Shown here: positions 57,760 to 64,000 of the stretch, piece by piece
Layout: the number at the start of each line of letters is the position of its first letter
Numbering within the stretch: position 1 is the first letter of the stretch
Assembly (NCBI GenBank): GCA_003024175.1
Contig: MDYQ01000072.1
Coordinates: 44,462-108,461 of the forward strand
Direction of reading: 5' to 3'
DNA length: 64,000 nucleotides
DNA from: Planoprotostelium fungivorum
Lineage: Eukaryota; Evosea; Variosea; Cavosteliida; Cavosteliaceae
Translations under genes and position numbers: made by a program
The notes under the pieces: model-generated
What the model was told of the DNA's origin: nothing
Seen by the model: the letters and a program-made list of their open reading frames with translations, nothing else
Database searches by the model: none

Positions 57760-59398
57760 TTATTCTTTTGTCTGTGGAGCCTCCTCATCCGCCGGATCTG
57801 TCTTCTCTTCCATCATCTGAGCCTTCTCTTCCATCTTCTCGTGCATCAACTCTGTCTTCTCTTCTGCCGTGTCTGCCCTCTCTTCGGTTGCCTCCGTCTT
57901 CTCTTCGACTGGTTTCTCCTCCGTGGACTGTGTCTTCTCTTGAGAAGGCTTGACATCTTCTTCATCTCCAGACATGTCTCCTGTTGTGTCGACCCACTTG
58001 TCGTTGAAGCCGTATAGACCGTGTCCCAGACGGAGGAATGGGCTCTTGTCCTTCATCTTGGACATGTTTCTCGTAATCATGGAAGAGATGGAGGCCGTGG
58101 GGGTTTTCGTTGAGCTCTGGACCGTACCGGGAGGGAATCGGGACCAGATCTCGTTGACATTGAGGCCCTTCGATCCTCCTTGCATCCTGTACTCTCTCAA
58201 GACTTGAACTGTTGGAGTGAACCACATTCCGCAGCAGCCGGAGCCGTGGCCCATCTTTGTCTTGCTCTTTCCGTATGAATCGTCTTCTTCGATGTGATTC
58301 TGCGATGTTCTCTTTCGGCTCTTAGAGGAGCGTGCCCCGTATGTCTCGTCGTCTGATGCGGAGTCATCTGATTTGACTTTCCTCTTAGCTGGTGTCTTGG
58401 TGATTCGAGGGGATTTGGTCGGAGATCGATAGCGGACCGAACATGTCGTGCAGGTCCAGGGACCACTGGGGACGTATCTGAGTCGGGGTCTCAGACAGAA
58501 GATGTGGCAGCTGATGGTGCAATCGTCCTCGGCGCAGGTGACCAGCAGGTCCTGATCTCCATCGTCGCCGCACAGGTCGCAGCTGGTTCTCTGTGTTCTC
58601 GAGAGCTTCTGAAGAATGTGTGAGAAAAATGAGTCAGATGATGATTCTCACCCTTCGAAGGGGAACGGTTGGCTTGTCGTGATATCCATCGGATATATCC
58701 CAGACGTGGACTTTCACACCGTTCATGTTGACTGTGGTGGCTGACTGGGTACGATTAGCTATCGGCGGATGGCAGGTGGCGGTTGATGAGATTCATCAAT
58801 GAATGGTGAGATGGAGATGGTGAAGAGATTACCTTTTTAAACAGAGAAGAGCCCAAAAGGACCGACTCTACCAGTTGCAGTGAATCAACCGAGGCCCATT
58901 TTCCCTTGACGTTATCGTGCAACCAATCCTTGATCTGTATCGCAGCGCCGAATCCTCCCAATTGAGCCAGAGCTCGTAGGACCACCTCTACATTTTGTGC
59001 TTGATCATCACTCATATCTTGTATGTCCTGAGCACTCTTTACTTCCTCTTTGATCGTTGATGCATTCTGAGCTTTCGTGGGAGAGACACGAAGGGGGGCG
59101 ACCTCTGAATGGTGTAGATGTGATTCCGTGTTGATTGGAAAAGCAACGTTGGTTGCAGCCTAGGATCTCTCGTTATCGCGTGAAGACTACAAACAACAGG
59201 CTCACCTCCGTACTCATGTTCTCTTTCCGCCTGATGATGAGTCTGATGACACCGTTTGTCACCTTTCGATAAGAGACTCGATCTACAACTATCTGTGTCT
59301 TTTTTTCCCATAAACCTTTTTCTTTGTGAATCATCACCGACATCACCCTCCGAACACTGTCTGTGGAGACAATCACGAATCATAGACCGATCTGACAT
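57760..59398 (-). CDS. PHD-finger protein with winged-helix-like segments and KTEE-rich tail
   Basis: ATG at 59398 (MSDRSMIRDCLHRQCSE). Short introns join to KGLWEKKTQIVVDRVSYRK, then VAPLRVSPTKAQNASTIKEE, and QNVEVVLRALAQLGGFGAAI with IKDWLHDNVKGKW, a winged-helix-like pattern. The PHD finger is clear at about 58440-58600: CDLCGDDGDQDLLVTCAEDD, then CTISCHIFC and GPWTCTTC (Cys4-His-Cys3). A nuclear-type basic region follows. Another winged-helix-like segment (GLNVNEIWSRFPPG, then SISSMITRNMSKMKDKSPFL, RLGHGLYGFND) resembles HARE-HTH domains. The end is a Glu/Lys/Thr repeat region (QSTEEKPVEEKTEATEE) that stops at 57760. Likely a chromatin reader or cofactor; the histone mark is not predictable. 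Confidence 0.8.
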
Positions 59399-59673
59399 GA
59401 AGATAGATGGGTTTAGATGGGACAGATTGAAGAAACCGGTAGGTGTGATTCACATGATACCCTGCTCCTTTGTCTTCTGCAAGAGCTTACCGTCGTCATT
59501 AGCATCCTGAAGAACCACCTAGCCACTTACCATCGCACGTACAGTGAGAAACGCATCATCACTCCCCTCACATCGAACCGAGACACCGATCACCCCGAGT
59601 GAATTCGTCACTCTCCTCAACGCGAACGTTTGGGCGTATGTGCACTGCTACATATACTTTGTCGCATTCACCA

Positions 59674-60090
59674 TCATCCCAGTCGTAATGCCAAACACAC
59701 AAATCGTTCACGAGGCACCTCATCATCCGCATCTACCGTCCCCTCCTCTTGCATCGTATCGAGTCCACAGGATCGAACTCTCCCATTCGTTCGCTCACAG
59801 CAGTTCGGGCTTTGGTCGTCCATGACAACTGATGATGTAGATCCATCGGTAACGAAGAGTGGTGCATCGTTGTTCATCGTTCTCTGAGCAGAAGCAGGCG
59901 TTGACGCTGGTATAGATGTGGATTGAGTGGACAATGTGCAGATGGATGATGAGGCGCGAGCCTTCGTGTCAGGTGAGTGTTGGCTGTCGTTCTTGATGAC
60001 GGTCACTGCAGAGACAGCTTTTCCTTTCGGCGTGGCAGTCGACTTCTTTGCCGCCGTCTGCCGAATTGGTGTCGTCAGCGTCGTTGTCAT
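59674..60090 (-). CDS. Possible Ser/Thr-rich protein
   Basis: ATG at 60090, MTTTLTTPIRQTAAKKSTAT, an open frame of 138 codons to 59674. Its composition is low-complexity Ser/Thr/Ala (STQSTSIPASTPASAQRTMN) with no domain. The alternative reading of its 3' part in another frame (WHYDWDDGECDKVYVAVHIR) also looks protein-like, so a splice may be missed. Uncertain. Confidence 0.3.
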   Translation of the reverse strand: MTTTLTTPIRQTAAKKSTATPKGKAVSAVTVIKNDSQHSPDTKARASSSICTLSTQSTSIPASTPASAQRTMNNDAPLFVTDGSTSSVVMDDQSPNCCERTNGRVRSCGLDTMQEEGTVDADDEVPRERFVCLALRLG

Positions 60091-61146
60091 CAGTGGCGGT
60101 GCTCTCCTGGTGGGTGTCTGATTGTTGGCCTTTGAACAATAAAGTCGATTGCACTCTGACTCCTTCTTTGCCTAAGGATCGTGGGTCGTGTCGCTATTGT
60201 TACTGGCTTTGTCTTTGGGGGCCTTCAAGTTCTACGGTTCAAGTCCGGTGGGAACCCATCTTTTTTGCTCACAGAAGAACACCAGAGGAACAAACAACAA
60301 ACAACACACGCCGAGAGAGCGACCAATCCGCCGATTTAGTCTCGCAAGGATGTACTGCCTCTATATGAACACGCTGAGGTGAGATTGATCAGGGTCACAT
60401 CACAAGAATCATAAGACACGGATGCAAACAACGGAACACTTCTAGAAATGATAGAGAATAGGACGATCTATCATTGACGGTGAGAATAGTTCTGACGGTG
60501 ATGGGATGATTTCTAACATCGATTCATGTTTTCAATCTCCAAACAAAAGTTTGGAGGTATCACAGGGATCGTTGCAAATGATCCAATGAATTCGCGGCTG
60601 ATAGTCGATCTGTGAGAGTGGAAATGGAGATGACATCTCATCTCAGATTTGAGCTGAGAAGTCAAAGACGCCATGAACTCCCAAAAAACGGGAACGGGAT
60701 CGTGTTGTATGTTGAAAAGTCTTCTCTACCATTATCAGATTTTTCTTAGGCACACTGGAAGTTGCATGCAATCAACCATTACACGTTTGTCTCTGTCACT
60801 GAATTCCAAGTAGTGCCTTACTTGTAGCATTTACATCACAGGCATCAGACAACAACTTGCCACTGAACTTTCTCATACTTGGTCTCATCACCGGGCCTTG
60901 GCCAGCTTGGGTCTGAACCTCTAGGCTTGGAGAAGGAATATCATAAATAAAAGAACAAGAGGTATTACTATGGGCATGGATAATCACATACATGAAGATC
61001 ACCCACCACACATGCAGACATCATCACACAGACATCATCACATGCACAGAGGAAGAGTCAATCACAAACAGAAAGCCATTTATGGACTATTCAAATTCTT
61101 TGACTTTGCCTTTGCTGTGGGAGACATCAATTTCTGTGACACGTCT
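60091..61146. other. Gene-poor stretch
   Basis: About 1.05 kb. It contains a B-box-like word with an oligo-T tract (60235-60260), a short perfect hairpin (60537-60556), and CATCACA-rich simple sequence near 61000-61050. No gene is supported. Confidence 0.45.
60537..60556. other. Perfect 8-bp hairpin CTCCAAAC-AAAA-GTTTGGAG
   Basis: A perfect inverted repeat with a four-base loop lies in the gene-poor stretch. The function is unknown; it may be part of an unannotated transcript's 3' end. Confidence 0.5.
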
Positions 61147-64000
61147 CTACTCACCCATCTCATTGATCTTCTTCTTGTTGTAGTCATTCACCATTGATTT
61201 GATGTCTTTCCTCCATTCACTCTGTTGTTATGGTTGATAATTAAAATGAAATAAAAGGTCACCTTCTCTGCGTTATTCTCAGCAAAGATCGTGATGGAAT
61301 CTGATTTGACTTCTGAATGCTCCAAGGTGAACGCATTCTTGGAATCTTCACCCTTCAGCCATCTACAACGCACCACTCCACTCACTCTCGGTGTCGGCCA
61401 GCTCGACGTAACGCAGGGACTCCAATGCAATCTTCAACTTGAACTGATAAGCTCCCTTTGCCTTCTTTCTCGTGATGAGAAGTAGATCGTTGAAGATGAA
61501 GAGATTCAACTCGGTCGTCTCCTGGTTGTAGACTTTACCCCGTATCGTAGCTTCCTTGATGAACCTCCGATTGTTCGTCACCAGCTCCTGTTCGTGGGTC
61601 AGATCTCGACGTGGCGGGTTGTAGATGGAGGTCTCACGAAGGTCAGGGGTGGGTCGAAATTGTCTTGGATTTCGACTACCCTCTGGATCTTCTCGTCTTT
61701 GACTCTGAAGTCGTTGATGTATGCGGCCGTCTCTTCAATTTTCTTCTGACAATCCCGCAGGCGTTTGAATGCAGGCTCTGACTCCGACGTGTAACGGATC
61801 ATTTGCTGGTTCGAGTCAGAATGGAGCGTTGTAGATGGGTCGTGATGGAATGGAGCGTTGTAGATGGGTTATGATGGAATGGAGCGTTGTAGATGGTCAC
61901 CGTGAAGAAGAGAGGGTATTTGCAGATGCGCTGCACGGGCTTGATGAGGAAATCTTTCAGAGACAAGTTCCTGCACTGTGTGTCGGATTCGCATCGCTGT
62001 CGCAGATTTGAGTGACGATTTCGACACACTACAACGAGTCACCTTGAGCGTGGAAATGAACGTGGGATTCTTCTTCAATTCCTCGAATTTGGCGATGGAT
62101 TGTGGCTGATTGGCACAGTAGAAAGTGTACATCTTGAAAAATTGCGACTATTTTTGAGTCAGAAAATGTGTAAAAAAACGAGAACACACCATCTTCTCGA
62201 AAATGTCCACGATGATGTCGATGTCTCTCTCTCCTGCCTCCACTGCCTCTTGCCAATCCGCAACGAGTTGTTCGTTACACTTCAACAGAGTCTCCGCATT
62301 ACTGTCCAACGTCAATCGTCACCTCACTTCAGATGTTTCACCTGAATAAGACGTTGATCTCTTCGGTGCGTAGTCCACCGACCTTACAGACTTGAATTTC
62401 CAACGGTAACTTGAAAACCTGTAACTGTGTCATCATCGCGATCGTCATCGACACGATCATGATGATGATCATCGCAGACTCACGTTCTTCAGGATGTTGA
62501 GATCGTTGACATAGTCGATCTCCGTGGACATGATCTCGTAGATGACAGTCGATCTCATCCTCTGATTCTTCTCTTCTTCCGTCTCGTTTGGTGAGGCAAC
62601 GGGGACGGGAATTAAATATTTCGAGCTGGAATTTCCCCCGATATTCGGCGTATTCTTTCGGCTCATAGGAGAAGTCATATCGGCCTGTACAAGTCAGAAA
62701 TTTCATCGAAAATTCTGGCCGTCACGATACGATGTACAAGGAAGGATGGGGAAGATTCTGAGAAGATTCTGGGGAATGTCTCACCGGTGGTGACAGGGTG
62801 GCATTGGTGGGGAGCGTGCGGCTCTTGTGTAAGTCCGAAGTCCGAAGGTCAGGTGTAGATTGACTGTTGCTGAGTGTGTGAGATCTAGATGGAACATCTT
62901 CCTTTGGCCCATTGGATAAGGCCAGATTCAGTGCAGATGTGAAACCAGACCCTGTACGTCGAGCCGGACGGAAACCTGACGGGTTCAATCCCCACTCGCT
63001 TTTTTTCGAAATGTTTTTTGAGAAGAAATAATATCAAAGAATTCATTTTGAATGAAAAAAACTGTGAAAGAAAAAGATGGGATGTCGTATGGTATATAAA
63101 TTCTCATGAGAGGATGAAAGACTCACCGATCTTAGGTTCTACCGCCTCCGAAGACTCTTCCTGAGGTGAAGCGGGAGTGAACGTGTGAGGTGAAGCGGGT
63201 GCCGAGGGTGAGGCCTGCAGATCTGTCCTGGGTGGTCTGGGTGGTGGTCGGGTGGGCTTCGGCCCCGCTGGTACCGGTGGTGGTGCCTTGTCTGGTGGTG
63301 CAGACGTCTTTTCGTGAGATGGAGACTGTGACGTCATCAGTTGATGGAGGGGGTCGATGACGTCATCAGAGGTTGACTCACCCGCACGAGAGTCGGTGGT
63401 GGCGACACTGGATCTACGACGATCAGTCGATGAAATTCCGCAGAAAACTCACTGGAAGATTCGGGCGTGGGGGACACGGAGGGTGAGACGGATCCCGTGG
63501 TACCAGGTGAAGCGACGTTTACGTATTCCGCTGGATTTCTCAGATCTGAAGGGCTTCGAATGAGTGTCCCCGAATTGGTTCTGGGGCTGGTGGGTGACCC
63601 GGGAGAAATCATCTCCGCAAGAGGAATATTCGTCTGGCTGTTCAGCATCGAACTACAACGAGTCAGATCGTTCGCGTGATCTCGCGGGGGGTACCTGTTG
63701 TCCAGCAGGCGTTCCAATTCTTTGATACTCTTTGGTTTCTTTGCGATGACTTCTTCCATGGATTGGACGAGGATGTGGATGACTTGACTGAACTGCATGT
63801 ACAGGGCATTCATGTTCTGCCACTTCCTGTCGAATCTCTCGTATGCGATGCTGCGTGACGTCAGAGATGGCGGGTTGTAGATGCTCACATGTAGATCTGT
63901 TCGTAGACTTCGGGTGCAGAGAAGAGAATGGGGAAGAAGGGTGGCTCGGTGTCGGGGGGTACTGAGGGGTTTCAATCGAATGAGACGGCACAATCGAATG
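61147..64000 (-). CDS. Proline-rich DH-PH Rho guanine nucleotide exchange factor (5' end off the right edge)
   Basis: Reading leftward from the window edge: FFPILFSAPEVYEQIY, RFDRKWQNMNALYMQFSQV, HILVQSMEEVIAKKPKSIKE, then Ser/Pro-rich linkers (APPPVPAGPKPTRPPPRPPR, a likely SH3 ligand). The DH domain begins RSTVIYEIMSTEIDYVNDLN. It continues LRTEEINVLF, FFKMYTFYCANQPQSIAKFE and LSLKDFLIKPVQRICKYPLF, the diagnostic helix. The PH domain has GKVYNQETTELNLFIFNDLL and LRYVELADTES. A final helix, QSEWRKDIKSMVNDYNKKK, ends at the stop at 61147. It would activate a Rho-family GTPase. The start codon lies beyond 64000. A splice near 62030 is unresolved. Confidence 0.82.
61821..61896 (+). repeat. 29-bp tandem repeat carrying CGTTGTAGATG in an intron
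   Basis: ATGGAGCGTTGTAGATGGGT starts at 61821 and 61850, and again (partial) at 61879. The period is 29 bp with one or two mismatches. It lies in an intron of the DH-PH gene. Confidence 0.9.

Noticed and set aside
60225-60260. tRNA gene at the B-box-like word
   Set aside because: The T-arm stem has only three pairs and no complementary 5' acceptor strand is found. Kept only as a weak Pol III hint.
62975-63000. tRNA-like word GGGTTCAATCCCCACTCGC followed by a T run
   Set aside because: The would-be T-stem pairs at only three positions and no matching acceptor stem exists upstream. It lies in an intron of the DH-PH gene.

Overview
The window reads as nuclear DNA of a compact, very intron-rich unicellular eukaryote. 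Nearly every gene is cut by introns of about 40-120 bp with GTGAG-type donors. Their 3' ends have no polypyrimidine tract: a CTGAC/TTGAC-like branch site lies only about 5-12 nt before the AG. Genes lie 20-500 bp apart, often head-to-head or tail-to-tail. The gene set (two 7TM receptors, C2/RhoGEF and DH-PH proteins, a Ras-BTB GTPase, a BRCT/WWE PARP, a half-size ABCA transporter, a calpain-TPR protein) suggests a free-living amoeboid protist, probably Amoebozoa. That placement is inference; no rRNA or organellar marker is present.

Layout. 1-4.2 kb: a coiled-coil protein running off the left edge, then two divergent 7TM proteins. 4.4-9.4 kb: C2 - helical repeat - DH-PH RhoGEF. 9.6-11.2 kb: unrecognised protein. 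11.9-19.2 kb: spindle checkpoint protein MAD1, head-to-head with a multidomain PARP. 19.2-21.3 kb: coiled-coil protein and caspase-like protease. 21.7-26.0 kb: rRNA cytosine methyltransferase NSUN5 and an F-box-like protein. 26.2-30.4 kb: two small (one mitochondrial-type) proteins and a 14-TM MFS transporter. 31.2-34.6 kb: half ABCA transporter, then an intergenic stretch with a 76-bp direct repeat. 35.4-40.2 kb: unknown acidic protein, PIH1/CS-type chaperone adaptor, Ras-BTB GTPase. 41.3-46.7 kb: SPRING1-like membrane protein and calpain-TPR fusion. 46.7-50.3 kb: CDC34-type E2 and ORC1. 50.7-55.3 kb: exportin-7. 55.7-59.4 kb: kelch protein and PHD/winged-helix protein. 61.1-64.0 kb: proline-rich DH-PH RhoGEF running off the right edge.

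No operon logic is expected and none is seen. Functional themes are chromatin and the cell cycle (MAD1, ORC1, CDC34, PARP, PHD protein) and signalling to the cytoskeleton (two RhoGEFs, Ras-BTB, receptors).

The most striking non-coding signal is a family of short self-complementary sequences found again and again in introns of unrelated genes. The main one is CATCTACAACGTTGTAGATG and its half-sites. Others are GGCGGGTTGTAGATG, paired GAAATTTC blocks and GTACGTAC palindromes. One version, TGACTCGTTGTAG, is itself a branch site plus 3' splice site. The pattern resembles introner-type intron propagation and deserves a genome-wide look.

CDS coordinates run from proposed start codon to stop codon and include introns. 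Exon joins were deduced by eye from reading-frame continuity and family motifs.
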